Assembly (NCBI RefSeq): GCF_033898505.1
Contig: NZ_JAXAFK010000004.1
Span: 1 to 64,000 of the forward strand
Source of the DNA: Pectobacterium carotovorum
Lineage (GTDB): Bacteria > Pseudomonadota > Gammaproteobacteria > Enterobacterales > Enterobacteriaceae
Reading direction: 5' to 3'
Length of the DNA stretch: 64,000 nt
Within the stretch, counting starts at the first letter, position 1, and each line of letters opens with the position of its first letter. The translations under genes were made by a program, and so were the position numbers. Positions 30,813-43,664 of the stretch are shown one piece after another. The notes beneath the pieces are model-generated. The model was not told where the DNA came from. It ran no database searches and saw only the letters and a program-made list of their open reading frames with translations.

Positions 30813-30842
30813 TCCGTTTTCGCGGATCGCACGATTAACGAT

Positions 30843-30876
30843 AAAGTGGGAGGCGTTGGCCTCCCACTTTTGTTTC
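30843..30876 (+). terminator. hslVU terminator
   Basis: AAAGTGGGAGG (30843-30853) pairs with CCTCCCACTTT (30860-30870) over 11 bp with a 6-nt loop, followed by TGTTTCT. Confidence 0.88.
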
Positions 30877-30957
30877 TGACGCCGCCATCACTGACTTTTC
30901 TTGTTTATAAACGGATGATTCACGCAATTGAATCGTCAATAAAAATTGAAGCGCACC

Positions 30958-31875
30958 ATGACCTTATCAACCCATAGCAGCAAAACCAAAGCCTGGCTGG
31001 ATAGTCTGCGTCCAAAAACGTTGCCATTAGCTTTCGCGTCCATCGTTACTGGCTCGGCGATTGCGAGCTGGCATAGCAGCTTTAAACCGGGCGTAGCATT
31101 ACTGGCGTTGTTGACCGCCGGACTGCTGCAAATCCTTTCCAATCTGGCAAACGACTATGGGGATGCGGTAAAAGGCAGCGATACCGAGGACCGCATCGGG
31201 CCGCTGCGCGGCATCCAGACCGGGGCAATTACGCTGGCTCAATTGCGCAATGCACTGATCGTGACGGTGACGCTCACCATCATTTCCGGCGTGAGTCTGG
31301 TGATTCTGGCGTGTGAAAAGCCCGCGGATATCTTTGGTTTCCTGATTCTGGGGCTGCTGGCGATTTTCGCCGCCATCACCTATACCGTCGGTAACAAGCC
31401 CTACGGTTACATTGGGCTCGGCGATATCTCGGTGCTGATCTTTTTCGGCTGGCTCAGCGTCGCCGGGTCGTATTATTTGCAAACTGGCCACTTCGACAGC
31501 ATCGTGATGCTGCCTGCTACAGCCTGCGGTCTGTTGGCGACAGCGGTCTTGAACATCAACAACCTGCGCGATATCGACAACGATCGCATCAGTGGAAAGA
31601 ACACGCTGGCGGTACGCCTCGGTGCGGAAAAAGCGCGTTTCTACCACACGATGTTGCTATTGCTGGCGCCAGTTTGTCTCGGTCTGTTTGCAACGTTTTA
31701 TCTGCACAGTCTGGCAGGTTGGCTCTTTATTCTGACGCTCCCGTTGCTGATTAAGCAGGCGCGCTATGTGCTGCGTGAAACCAGCGCATTCAGCATGCGT
31801 CCGATGCTGGAAAAAACGGTGAAAGGCGCGCTGCTGACCAACATTCTGTTCGCTGTTGGCGTGATACTGAGTTAG
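30958..31875 (+). CDS. menA: 1,4-dihydroxy-2-naphthoate polyprenyltransferase
   Basis: Inner-membrane UbiA-type enzyme that attaches the polyprenyl chain in menaquinone synthesis. The 305-residue product has about eight membrane segments, the first Asp motif NLANDYGDAVKGSD (about 62-75) and the second NINNLRDIDND (about 200). The ATG at 30958 gives the family length. A TTG at 30946 is also open and has no better ribosome site. The order hslU-menA-rraA matches E. coli. Confidence 0.95.
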   Translation: MTLSTHSSKTKAWLDSLRPKTLPLAFASIVTGSAIASWHSSFKPGVALLALLTAGLLQILSNLANDYGDAVKGSDTEDRIGPLRGIQTGAITLAQLRNALIVTVTLTIISGVSLVILACEKPADIFGFLILGLLAIFAAITYTVGNKPYGYIGLGDISVLIFFGWLSVAGSYYLQTGHFDSIVMLPATACGLLATAVLNINNLRDIDNDRISGKNTLAVRLGAEKARFYHTMLLLLAPVCLGLFATFYLHSLAGWLFILTLPLLIKQARYVLRETSAFSMRPMLEKTVKGALLTNILFAVGVILS

Positions 31876-31981
31876 TGCGGGTGAAGTGAGCGCAGGCGAA
31901 AAGCGCGCGTATTTACTGATGCGCATCAAGTTAACATTTGATGATTTTGCCAACAGCCGCCAGAAAGGGATATACTCATGA

Positions 31982-32494
<513 letters not shown>

Positions 32495-32534
32495 TATCGT
32501 TAAATCTCCGCGTTTTTATTGCGGCAACTTCATC

Positions 32535-32564
32535 ACAAAAAAGGGCGTATACGCCCTTTTTTAT
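32535..32564. terminator. bidirectional terminator between rraA and zapB
   Basis: AAAAAAGGGCGTATACGCCCTTTTTT is a perfect palindrome centred near 32549, with A/T tracts on both sides, between convergent genes. Confidence 0.9.
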
Positions 32565-32611
32565 TTGGCTCAATCGATAATCAATTCCTTCGTCTGAGCC
32601 GGCAAGTCCTA

Positions 32612-32851
32612 TCAGACTTCTTCCATTTTGCCTAACAGCGCGCGTAAGCGCTCTTGCCATACCACTTGCTCTTCTTTCAACTGTTCGTTCTCGCGCACCA
32701 GCGCTTCACGTGAACCAGCTGCCGCCTGAACATCCTGCGACAGCGCGTTGTTCTGCTCTTTCAGCTCTTCAATTTCCATTTGCAACAGCGTGATGGTATC
32801 AATCGCCTGCTGAACTTTCGCTTCCAGCTTTTCAAACACTTCAAATGACAT
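32612..32851 (-). CDS. zapB: cell division factor ZapB
   Basis: A 79-residue all coiled-coil protein that bundles under the Z-ring through ZapA and links it to MatP and the chromosome terminus. The sequence is one long heptad helix ([19 protein letters not shown]…), with hydrophobic residues at a/d positions and many Glu, Gln and Lys residues. It lies between rraA and glpF, as in E. coli. Confidence 0.95.
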   Translation of the reverse strand: MSFEVFEKLEAKVQQAIDTITLLQMEIEELKEQNNALSQDVQAAAGSREALVRENEQLKEEQVVWQERLRALLGKMEEV

Positions 32852-33185
32852 TCTTCAAACCCCTTTTAATCGCAACAAGGCAAAGATCGGTTAACGCTGG
32901 CTTTCGGACTCTGCAACCAACACCCAACGGTGTCGCCATCCGCCCGTAAACATAATCCTGACCGCGGGACGGCTGGCAAGACAGACCATAGCGAAATTGT
33001 ATGTAGCCAACCGCCACCTGTCTAGCGCACATCCCCCACTACACGAGTGTGGCAGCTTTTCTAACGTAACACTATCAGTACAAACTGAAAAACGGGCAGC
33101 GCGAGCTGAAAAACAGACTACGCAAACGGAAAAGCGAGTGGCATAGGTTGAAAACGACTCATGTTCGCTTCCTCATTACTCCTAT
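32852..33185. other. gene-free stretch upstream of zapB
   Basis: Presumably holds the minus-strand zapB promoter. Short recurring CTGAAAAAC/CGGAAAAGC words are visible at 33080-33140. I see no coding region or RNA gene here. Confidence 0.5.
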
Positions 33186-33312
33186 GCTACCCAAAATAAT
33201 TCAAATTGTAGGAAGGCGGCAATCGCACGAATCCCCAGGAGCTTACACCAGTAAGTGACTGGGGTGAGTAAGGGAAGCCAACGCACATACAGTTTGAAGT
33301 ATGACGGGTAAG
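33186..33312. repeat. ERIC element (full length, 127 bp)
   Basis: Carries the same ends (TACCCAAAATAATTC and GAAGTATGACGGGTA) and core (CCCCAGGAGCTTAC, GTAAGTGACTGGGG) as the copy at 13736, with matching spacing. It lies in the zapB-glpF intergenic region, upstream of the glp operator. Confidence 0.94.
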
Positions 33313-33428
33313 TGTTAATAAATTTAACCTGGGCGTTACTATCAACCTTGTGCGAAAAACCACGGCGAGTCATTTTATAAGCGAATACGCTCATTTTTTT
33401 GACGCGCAACACACATTTCAATTTCGAT

Positions 33429-33448
33429 ATTTCTCGTTTTCGAGCATT
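33429..33448 (+). promoter_or_regulatory. GlpR-like operator upstream of glpF
   Basis: ATTTCTCGTT-TTCGAGCATT is a 20-bp imperfect palindrome. It fits the GlpR pattern WATKYTCGWW-WWCGARMATW at all but one position by eye. The site lies about 100 bp before glpF, where the E. coli glpFKX promoter is controlled by GlpR and glycerol 3-phosphate. Confidence 0.6.
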
Positions 33449-33547
33449 AACGATAAATTCACATCATAAATACATTTAAAACAGGGGATGCCACTAAGCG
33501 GTATCCTTAGACCTACCACTCTGTACGTTACCCAGCAGGAAAAAAAT

Positions 33548-35952
<2,405 letters not shown>

Positions 35953-35976
35953 TCCGCCAACTCATCTATCCACATC

Positions 35977-36003
35977 GGGCGCGCCTGTCGCGCCCGTTTT
36001 TTC
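35977..36003 (+). terminator. glpFK terminator
   Basis: GGGCGCG (35977-35983) and CGCGCCC (35989-35995) form a GC-rich stem followed by GTTTTTTCC. This implies that glpX depends at least partly on read-through or on its own promoter. Confidence 0.88.
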
Positions 36004-36060
36004 CCTATCGCTCAACCGCCACTCTCCCCCGTTGTGATAAAATCCTTGCCCACATCCTAA

Positions 36061-36235
36061 TGTTGCTCGTTTAAGAACCGAGATACCGGGGCGACCACAG
36101 TGCGAGGTGTCCCTGCGGGAACCTCATCACCGTGTTTCCCCTATAAAATGCAAACGCATTTTAAATGCCACTTGTGGCAGCCCGTCAGGGCGAGCACAGG
36201 AACTGGGCGAGTAATTCCATGCTTAAGTGGCTAAC
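36061..36235 (+). repeat. hairpin-rich stretch, degenerate relative of the dispersed repeat
   Basis: Successive small inverted repeats are visible: GAGGTgtccctgcgggaACCTC, AAAATGCaaacGCATTTT, TGCCActtgTGGCA and GCCCgtcaGGGC. The segment GCCCGTCAGGGCGAG…GGGCGAGTAA resembles GCCCGAAGGGCGAG…GGGGCGAGTAA of the repeat at 55679-56056. It occupies most of the 325-bp glpK-glpX gap. No coding region is evident. Confidence 0.5.
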
Positions 36236-36277
36236 ATGAGGCCGCTCCTTTTCCCGATCGACAATAGACAGGTATTT

Positions 36278-37288
36278 ATGAAACGTGAATTAGCCATTGA
36301 GTTCTCGCGCGTCACCGAAGCAGCCGCGCTGGCAGGCTATAAGTGGTTAGGTCGTGGCGACAAGAATGCCGCCGACAATGCCGCCGTACAGGCGATGCGC
36401 ATCATGCTGAATCAGGTCAATATCAACGGTCAGATTGTCATCGGCGAAGGGGAAATCGACGAAGCGCCCATGCTGTTCATCGGTGAGCAGGTCGGCACTG
36501 GTAAGGGTGATGCCGTAGACATCGCCGTCGATCCGATTGAAGGCACGCGGATGACGGCAATGGGTCAGGCGAATGCGCTAGCCGTGCTGGCCGTTGGCGA
36601 AAAAGGAGCGTTTTTGCACGCACCAGACATGTACATGGAAAAGCTGATCGTCGGGCCCGAGGCGAAGGGGTCGATTGACCTCAATCTGCCGCTGGCGGAC
36701 AACCTGCGCAATATCGCGCTGAAGCTGGGCAAACCGCTCAGCCAGTTAACCGTGACTACACTGGCTAAACCGCGCCACGATGCCTGCATCGCGGAAATGC
36801 AGCAGTTGGGCGTGAAAGTGTTCGCCATTCCAGACGGCGACGTGGCCGCATCCATTCTTACCTGCATGCCAGACAGCGAAGTTGACGTGCTATACGGCAT
36901 CGGTGGCGCACCAGAAGGTGTGATTTCAGCAGCCGTGATTCGCGCGCTTGATGGCGACATGCAAGGGCGTTTGCTGGCACGTCATCAGGTTAAAGGCGAT
37001 AGCGCTGAAAACCGCCGTATCGGTGAAGATGAGCTGGCACGCTGCCGACAAATGGGCATCGAAGCCGGCGGCGTTCTCAAGCTTGATGACATGGCGCGTA
37101 ACGATAACGTGATTTTCTCCGCGACCGGCATCACCAAGGGTGATTTACTGGACGGGATCGCGCGTAAAGGCAACATGGCCACCACGGAAACGCTGCTGAT
37201 CCGCGGCAAATCCCGCACGATCCGCCGAATTAAATCGACACACTATCTGGATCGCAAGGATCGCACGCTGCACGAATTTTTGCTGTAG
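36278..37288 (+). CDS. glpX: fructose-1,6-bisphosphatase class II
   Basis: Gluconeogenic phosphatase that removes the 1-phosphate of fructose 1,6-bisphosphate. The product is 336 residues, the E. coli length, with metal-site motifs GEGEIDEAPML (about 57-67) and DIAVDPIEGTRM (about 85-96), then DMYMEKLIVGP and YGIGGAPEGVISAAVI. The start is the ATG at 36278 (MKRELAIEFSRV). A longer frame from 36227 lacks similarity at its N-terminus. Confidence 0.96.
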   Translation: MKRELAIEFSRVTEAAALAGYKWLGRGDKNAADNAAVQAMRIMLNQVNINGQIVIGEGEIDEAPMLFIGEQVGTGKGDAVDIAVDPIEGTRMTAMGQANALAVLAVGEKGAFLHAPDMYMEKLIVGPEAKGSIDLNLPLADNLRNIALKLGKPLSQLTVTTLAKPRHDACIAEMQQLGVKVFAIPDGDVAASILTCMPDSEVDVLYGIGGAPEGVISAAVIRALDGDMQGRLLARHQVKGDSAENRRIGEDELARCRQMGIEAGGVLKLDDMARNDNVIFSATGITKGDLLDGIARKGNMATTETLLIRGKSRTIRRIKSTHYLDRKDRTLHEFLL

Positions 37289-37365
37289 CAGGTGATTGCC
37301 CGGCTGACTGATTGTTTCACAGTTGTTAATAAATAGCGTATCTTATACGCACAAATAGTGGCGTC

Positions 37366-37446
37366 GATACCCTAAATAATTCGAGTTGCAGGACAAAACG
37401 TTATTGTTTTTAACAACGTACATGCAGCTTGAAGTATGACGGTATA
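37366..37446. repeat. internally deleted ERIC element
   Basis: The ends match the full ERIC copies: GATACCCTAAATAATTCGAGTTGCAGG on the left and CATGCAGCTTGAAGTATGACGG on the right. The central 127-bp-type core is replaced by a short AT-rich hairpin (AAAACGTTATTGTTTTTAAC region), leaving 81 bp. Its right end lies 16 bp before the fpr start codon. Confidence 0.9.
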
Positions 37447-37462
37447 ACAGGAGCAAAAAAAT

Positions 37463-38209
37463 ATGGCTGAATGGGTGACAGGCAAAGTAGTTCAGGTGGA
37501 AAACTGGACAGAAAGTCTGTTTAGCATTCGGGTTCATGCGCCCGCCGATGCGTTCACTGCCGGGCAGTATGGCAAACTGGCGCTGGAGATTGAGGGTGAG
37601 AAAGTGCAGCGCGCTTATTCCTACGTAAATGCGCCCAGCGATCCCACGCTTGAGTTCTATCTGGTCACCGTACCGGAAGGCAAACTCAGCCCCCATCTGC
37701 ATGCGCTGCAGCCCGGCTCAGAAGTCATGATCGTCAAAGAAGCTGCCGGCTTTTTCGTGCTGGAAGAGGTTCCTGATTGTGAAACGCTGTGGATGCTGGC
37801 AACAGGGACGGGCATTGGCCCTTATCTGTCAATCCTTCAGGAAGGTAAGGATCTGGAGCGCTTTAAGAATATCGTGCTGGTTCACGCCGCTCGATTCTCA
37901 CACGATCTGAGCTACCTGCCGCTGATGCAGCAATTACAGCAGCGCTACCACGGCAAGCTGCGTATTCAAACGGTAGTCAGCCGGCAAGAGGAAACAGGCT
38001 CGCTGACAGGCCGCATTCCTCAGCTTATCAGCAACGGTTCGCTGGAAGCTGCCGTGGGCTTGCCGATGGATGCGGCAACCAGCCACGTCATGCTGTGCGG
38101 CAACCCACAAATGGTGCGCGACACCCAGCTGTTGCTGAAAGAAGAACGGCAAATGACCAAGCACCTGCGCCGCAGACCTGGTCATATGACTGCCGAAAAC
38201 TATTGGTAA
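37463..38209 (+). CDS. fpr: ferredoxin/flavodoxin-NADP+ reductase
   Basis: FAD enzyme that passes electrons between NADPH and ferredoxin or flavodoxin. The product is 248 residues, as in E. coli. FAD-binding RAYSYVNAPSDPTLEFYLV (about 50-68) and the NADPH region ATGTGIGPYLSIL (about 112-124) are clear, and the protein ends HMTAENYW with the terminal aromatic typical of this group. AGGAG lies 11 bases ahead of the ATG, right against the end of a truncated ERIC element. Transcripts from any upstream promoter therefore carry the ERIC hairpin in the leader. Confidence 0.96.
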   Translation: MAEWVTGKVVQVENWTESLFSIRVHAPADAFTAGQYGKLALEIEGEKVQRAYSYVNAPSDPTLEFYLVTVPEGKLSPHLHALQPGSEVMIVKEAAGFFVLEEVPDCETLWMLATGTGIGPYLSILQEGKDLERFKNIVLVHAARFSHDLSYLPLMQQLQQRYHGKLRIQTVVSRQEETGSLTGRIPQLISNGSLEAAVGLPMDAATSHVMLCGNPQMVRDTQLLLKEERQMTKHLRRRPGHMTAENYW

Positions 38210-38226
38210 ACAGCCGGTTATTTTAA

Positions 38227-38649
38227 TTAGCGGCGGAAGCGAAACGGCTCCGCCTCTACGCCAAACCGGTTTTCCCCTTTTGTTCCGAGGAAAACGCCGC
38301 AGTCGAGCAGCGTCATCACAACAATCAGGATCGGCAGGAAGCGGCCAATTCCCCACTGCCAAATGGATGAGAACATCGTCCAGTTCCCCGAAGCCAGCAT
38401 CCATGCCACTACTAACAGCAGCGCCCACCAGCCGCTTTTATTACGGTCGTGCAGCCGTTTCACCATAATCGCCGCCGTCGGCCACAGTAATACCACCAAA
38501 CCAAACGCCGTCGATTGCGTATCCAGCCAGCTTTGGCCGGATAGCGTAAACAGCACCGCCATCAGCGCGACCCAAATAGCCATCCAAAGCCAGAAATCAC
38601 GACGACCGACTCGGCCTTTAAACGAGAAGCACCACTGCTGTAATGTCAT
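38227..38649 (-). CDS. yiiR: DUF805 inner-membrane protein YiiR
   Basis: The 140-residue membrane protein has the DUF805 opening WCFSFKGRVGRRDFWLW, four hydrophobic segments and the loop VKRLHDRNKSGWWALL. Function is unknown. It lies between fpr and yiiQ in the E. coli order, convergent with fpr. Confidence 0.9.
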   Translation of the reverse strand: MTLQQWCFSFKGRVGRRDFWLWMAIWVALMAVLFTLSGQSWLDTQSTAFGLVVLLWPTAAIMVKRLHDRNKSGWWALLLVVAWMLASGNWTMFSSIWQWGIGRFLPILIVVMTLLDCGVFLGTKGENRFGVEAEPFRFRR

Positions 38650-38886
38650 TAACGATAACGCCCTGAATTGTCGGCCTGTCTGACCGAATTAATCTGTATT
38701 TTACGCTGGCTGATTTTACCTCAACCTAGACAGTTGCCCGCAATCTTTACGCGATTTTTGTCAGCCACGTGCGATTTCTCACAACGACGTACTATTTTTG
38801 ACAACGACGTACAAATGCCGCTTTAATCAAACGTATTCCGCCGTTATTGGCCTGGACATCTTCTGAAGTGGCTGACCCGAATCCCT

Positions 38887-39486
38887 ATGACACGAAAACG
38901 CATCGCTTCACTTTTGGTTTTATCATCGCTGGTGCTGTACCAGACTCACGCGGCAGCCGACCCGACGTTCCCGCCTAAACCCTCAGCCAATGCGCCTTAC
39001 CTGCTGGCCGGAGCCCCAACCTTTGATCAAACCATCACGCAGTTCCGTTCCCGTTACAACCTGAGCAACCCAACGCTGCCGATCGGTGAATTTCGGGTTG
39101 TCGACACCGGTAATATCACCAGCATGCTGACCCGCGCCGCCAGCCGAATCAACGACCACCTCTATGCCTCAACCGCGCTGGAAAAAGGCACTGGGAAAAT
39201 CAAAACGCTGCAAATCACCTGGCTACCGCAGCCGCAGAGCGAACAAGAAACCACGGCGCGTCGTAAGCAGGCCATCGACTATATGGCTGCGCTGGCACGC
39301 ACGTTCGCCCCGTCGCTGACGGAAGAACAGAGCGTGAAAAAAGTCACCGAACTGCTGGAAAAAGGCAAAGGAAAGCGCTTTTATCCGCAAACGGAAGGTG
39401 CCTTGCGTTATGTTGTTGCAGATGATGGCGAAAAAGGGCTAACTTTTGCTGTTGAACCGATTAAGCTAACGCTATCTGAACCGTGA
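38887..39486 (+). CDS. yiiQ: periplasmic DUF1454 protein YiiQ
   Basis: The 199-residue exported protein has signal peptide MTRKRIASLLVLSSLVLYQTHA|AADP and a DUF1454 body (LAGAPTFDQTITQFRSRYN, GEFRVVDTGN, ASRINDHLYASTALEKGTGKI). Function is unknown. It lies between yiiR and tpiA, as in E. coli. Confidence 0.92.
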   Translation: MTRKRIASLLVLSSLVLYQTHAAADPTFPPKPSANAPYLLAGAPTFDQTITQFRSRYNLSNPTLPIGEFRVVDTGNITSMLTRAASRINDHLYASTALEKGTGKIKTLQITWLPQPQSEQETTARRKQAIDYMAALARTFAPSLTEEQSVKKVTELLEKGKGKRFYPQTEGALRYVVADDGEKGLTFAVEPIKLTLSEP

Positions 39487-39627
39487 TCAACACGGTAATT
39501 CATGACGAAAAACAGAGCCACGGTCACATTTCGTCTCTATACTGTGGGCAGGTCATATTGCCTGATGGCAGTAAAATTTATGCACTGCTTCACTAACGCA
39601 TTGATTTATTAAATTTTTATTTATTAA

Positions 39628-40434
<807 letters not shown>

Positions 40435-40473
40435 GCGTTTATAGCAAACGGACGGACACGCGTTCGTCCAATC

Positions 40474-40513
40474 AAAAAGCCGGTTCGCGCTATCGCGCCA
40501 ACCGGCTTTTTTT
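40474..40513. terminator. tpiA/aguA bidirectional terminator
   Basis: AAAAAGCCGGTT (40474-40485) pairs with AACCGGCTTTTT (40500-40511) between convergent genes, with A and T tracts at either side. Confidence 0.88.
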
Positions 40514-40572
40514 ATGGCGAGCAGAGCACGCTTTACTCTTCTTCTCTGCCGCGTCAGTTAACGGCTCAAACG

Positions 40573-41676
40573 TTACTTCACCGCAGGGATTTGCTGCGTA
40601 ATGCAGTGAATATTTCCCCCACCCAGCAGGATTTCCCGCGCAGGCACGCCGCTAATCAGGTAGCCAGGGAACATCTGTTGTAGCAGATCGCGTGCAACGT
40701 CATCCGTCTTCTCATCCAGCAGCGGGAAAATAATCTGCTGGTTGCTGATCAGGAAATTCACATAAGACCCCGCCAGACGCGAACCGGCAAGGCGTTCAAC
40801 GGCATCGCCGCTGTCCACGCCCTGTGCTTCCTCTTTGGTTGCATACAGCGGGCCGGGTGCCGGCAGTTTCCAGATTTTCAGCTCACGGCCTTGCGCATCC
40901 CGCGCGGCCGACAGCACCTCATAGGCCGCAACGGAGCGAGCATACTGCGGATCGTTTTCGTCATCCGTCCAGTGCAACGCCACTTCGCCGGGACGCACGA
41001 AGCAGCACATGTTATCGATATGGCCGTCGGTTTCGTCGTTGTACACGCCCTCTTCCAGCCAGATAATCGTCGAGATGCTGAGGTAATCACGCATCAGCTG
41101 TTCGATTTCTGCCTTACTCAGATGCGGGTTACGGTTCGGATTGAGCAAGCATTCCGCTGTGGTCAGCAATGTGCCTTCACCATCGACATGGATCGAGCCG
41201 CCTTCCAGAATCAGCGGCGCGGCATAGCGCGCAGCCTGATGATAGTCCAGCACCTGTGCCGCGACTTTCTCATCCTGACGCCAGTCTTCATACAGACCGC
41301 CCAACTCGCCGCCCCAGGCGTTGAACTGCCAGTCGATGCCCCGACGCTCACCGGCCTGATTCAGCACGATGGTTGGACCGGTATCGCGCATCCAGGCGTC
41401 GTCGCTTTCCATTTCCACCAGCGTGACGTTCACCGGCATCACTTGTTGCGCATCCGCCATGTAGCGTGCAGGCACGCCCATGATCACCGGCGTATTCTGA
41501 GCGATAGCTTCTGCCACGCGCGCGAACGTTTTTTGCGCCGGAATGCCTTGTTCGCGCCAGTTGTCAGTGCGATACGGCCAAATCATCCACACGGCATCAT
41601 GCGGCGCCCATTCGGCGGGCATCGCAAAACCATCCTGATGCGGCGTCGTGAGAGAGGAAGTTGCTGGCTGTGACAT
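40573..41676 (-). CDS. aguA: agmatine deiminase
   Basis: Converts agmatine to N-carbamoylputrescine and ammonia. The 367-residue product is of the PPAD-like guanidino-group hydrolase fold, with [18 protein letters not shown] at the N-terminus, [14 protein letters not shown] (about 88-101), [14 protein letters not shown] (about 155), [14 protein letters not shown] and the nucleophile Cys358 in [11 protein letters not shown]. The start follows aguB by 3 bp. Together they give putrescine from agmatine without the arginine decarboxylase/agmatinase route. Confidence 0.95.
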   Translation of the reverse strand: MSQPATSSLTTPHQDGFAMPAEWAPHDAVWMIWPYRTDNWREQGIPAQKTFARVAEAIAQNTPVIMGVPARYMADAQQVMPVNVTLVEMESDDAWMRDTGPTIVLNQAGERRGIDWQFNAWGGELGGLYEDWRQDEKVAAQVLDYHQAARYAAPLILEGGSIHVDGEGTLLTTAECLLNPNRNPHLSKAEIEQLMRDYLSISTIIWLEEGVYNDETDGHIDNMCCFVRPGEVALHWTDDENDPQYARSVAAYEVLSAARDAQGRELKIWKLPAPGPLYATKEEAQGVDSGDAVERLAGSRLAGSYVNFLISNQQIIFPLLDEKTDDVARDLLQQMFPGYLISGVPAREILLGGGNIHCITQQIPAVK

Positions 41677-41679
41677 GAC

Positions 41680-42564
41680 TTATCTCCAGGTCTTGCCGTC
41701 AGAAGTGGCGATCGTGCCGTACATGTCCGGACGACGGTCGCGGAACAGGCCCCATGACGCACGCTGTGCAGCAATGGCTTCTAAATCAAATTCATGCACC
41801 AGAATCGCTTCATCCGTCTTATTGGCCTGTGCCAGCAACGCACCAGTTTGGTCGGCAATGAAGGACGAGCCGTAGAACGTCATTTCCAGACCGTCGATGT
41901 ATTTGCTGGCTTCTGTACCAATACGGTTAGATGCGATCACTGGCACGAGATTCGCCGCAGCGTGACCTTGCTGAACACGAGTCCAGTGCGGCTGGCTGTC
42001 GATATCCGGGTAAGCAGGTTCGGAACCAATCGCGGTCGGATAGAAAATCAGCTCTGCGCCCTGCAACGCCAGGCTGCGTGCGGTTTCCGGGAACCACTGA
42101 TCCCAGCAAATGCCCACGCCGATTTTTGCGTAGCGCGTCTGCCAGACTTTAAAACCGGTATCGCCCGGAATGAAGAATTGCTTCTCCTGATACGCCGGAC
42201 CATTCGGAATATGTGTTTTGCGGTAAACGTCCAGCACGGTGCCGTCCGCGTCAATCATCACCAGCGAGTTGTAATAGGCGTTATTGGCACGCTCAAAGAA
42301 GCTCAACGGCAGCACCACGTTCAGCTCCGCCGCCAGTGCGGAAAAATGCTTAATCAGCGGGCTGGTTTCCAGCTCCTGTGCCAGCGCATAATGCTCTGGG
42401 CTTTGATCGATACAGAAATACGGTGCGGCAAACAGCTCCTGAATCAGGATAACCTGCGCGCCTTTTGCATGCGCTTGTCGCACCAGTTTTTCGGCGTTTT
42501 CAATGTTCTTAGGCAGATCCCAGGAACACGCCATTTGTGTTGCGGCAACGGTAACTTTTTTCAT
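41680..42564 (-). CDS. aguB: N-carbamoylputrescine amidase
   Basis: Nitrilase-family enzyme that hydrolyses N-carbamoylputrescine to putrescine, ammonia and CO2. The 294 residues show the catalytic triad Glu43 (LIQELFAAPYF), Lys116 (YRKTHIPNGP) and Cys153 (GVGICWDQWFPE). First gene of the aguBA pair on the minus strand; the operon promoter must lie in 42565-42780. The pair is common in plant-associated bacteria. Confidence 0.95.
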   Translation of the reverse strand: MKKVTVAATQMACSWDLPKNIENAEKLVRQAHAKGAQVILIQELFAAPYFCIDQSPEHYALAQELETSPLIKHFSALAAELNVVLPLSFFERANNAYYNSLVMIDADGTVLDVYRKTHIPNGPAYQEKQFFIPGDTGFKVWQTRYAKIGVGICWDQWFPETARSLALQGAELIFYPTAIGSEPAYPDIDSQPHWTRVQQGHAAANLVPVIASNRIGTEASKYIDGLEMTFYGSSFIADQTGALLAQANKTDEAILVHEFDLEAIAAQRASWGLFRDRRPDMYGTIATSDGKTWR

Positions 42565-42822
42565 GCGAAAACCTCAATAATAACGATATATACCCGCCCT
42601 TTCTTACCGGCAAGTATCGGCAATAAGTGTTTCTCTCGGTCACGATTATGCATCGGCGCTAACCTGCGCGGCCTTAACGAGTGTAGGCCAACACACCTGC
42701 GCATGCCCAATAGGAATATCCTGTTAAGGTATTGACCGAAAATGACATGCGCATTATGCCAGTTAATCACAGCACTTCACTATGCTGAAAATGCACGATC
42801 TCGCGTGGCGGACAGAAAAGAA
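42565..42822 (-). other. gene-free stretch upstream of aguB
   Basis: Expected to contain the aguBA promoter on the minus strand. I see no distinct operator, RNA gene or coding region in it. Confidence 0.5.
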
Positions 42823-42846
42823 AAACCGCCTTTTCCACGGCGGTTT
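42823..42846 (-). terminator. terminator of the tonB-exbBD-ABC operon
   Basis: AAACCGCC (42823-42830) and GGCGGTTT (42839-42846) form an 8-bp stem. On the minus strand it is followed by TTCTTTTCTG, 43 bp after the ATPase stop. Confidence 0.85.
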
Positions 42847-42888
42847 CTATCGATGATTAAGATTGAGAGAAAGCGGTAGGCAGCAGCA

Positions 42889-43647
42889 TCAGGCTTCAAC
42901 AGCATCCGCCTGATGTAGCGCCTGACTGACCGCTTGTCGTTGCTCCAACAATGCAGTGCTGGTTCGGTCACGAGGATAAGTGAGGTTTATCGGTATAATC
43001 CTGCTAATCCGGCCGGGTCGAGGCGACATCACCACCACCCTGTCCGCCAGAAAGACGGCTTCCTCCACATCGTGTGTCACCAGCAGGATCGTCAAATCCG
43101 TTTGCTGGCGTATCTCCGCCAGACGCACCTGCAACTGCTGTTTGGTCAGCGCATCCAACGCACCGAAAGGTTCATCCAGCAAGAGAATTCGCGGCGTCGA
43201 CACCAGCCCCCGGGCGATCGCCACGCGCTGTGCCATTCCGCCCGACAGCTGGTGCGGCCACGCGGCGGCAAAGCCTTCCAACCCCATCATCTGGAGATAG
43301 TGCGCAATACGGCGCGTCACTTCCGCAGGAGAAAGATTGAGGTTGAGCATACCGAGGCGAATATTGTCCGTCACGGTGAGCCACGGAAACAGGCGCGGTT
43401 CCTGGAACACCAGACTGACATCATCAGGAATACCGCGCACAGGCCGTTCGCCAATCAGAATGCGCCCACGTTCCGTGGTATCAATCCCGGCCGCCAAACG
43501 CAGCAGCGTCGATTTACCACAGCCGCTGGCGCCGATGACCGCAACCAGTTCGCCCGCCTGCAACGACAGATCGATGTCCTGTAACACCGTCAGCGGTGCG
43601 CCGTTGACGGTAAAATGTTTAGTAATGTGCTGAAAATGCAGGGACAT
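42889..43647 (-). CDS. SsuB/TauB-type ABC importer ATPase
   Basis: The 252-residue ATPase has Walker A GASGCGKST (about 36-44), Q-loop FQEPRLFPW, signature LSGGMAQRVAIARGL, Walker B ILLLDEPFGALD and switch LLVTHDVEEAVFLAD. This is the nitrate/taurine/aliphatic sulfonate importer class. The start ATG at 43647 has GGAGAATCT ahead of it; a GTG at 43668 is also in frame. It overlaps nothing but lies 17 bp after the permease stop. Last gene of the minus-strand operon. Confidence 0.86.
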   Translation of the reverse strand: MSLHFQHITKHFTVNGAPLTVLQDIDLSLQAGELVAVIGASGCGKSTLLRLAAGIDTTERGRILIGERPVRGIPDDVSLVFQEPRLFPWLTVTDNIRLGMLNLNLSPAEVTRRIAHYLQMMGLEGFAAAWPHQLSGGMAQRVAIARGLVSTPRILLLDEPFGALDALTKQQLQVRLAEIRQQTDLTILLVTHDVEEAVFLADRVVVMSPRPGRISRIIPINLTYPRDRTSTALLEQRQAVSQALHQADAVEA

Positions 43648-43664
43648 AGATTCTCCGTTAACAG

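Noticed and set aside
40891..42735. Long plus-strand frames opposite aguA and aguB (260 and 313 codons)
   Set aside because: Both enzymes are complete, with catalytic residues in place, on the minus strand. The opposite frames have no recognisable features.
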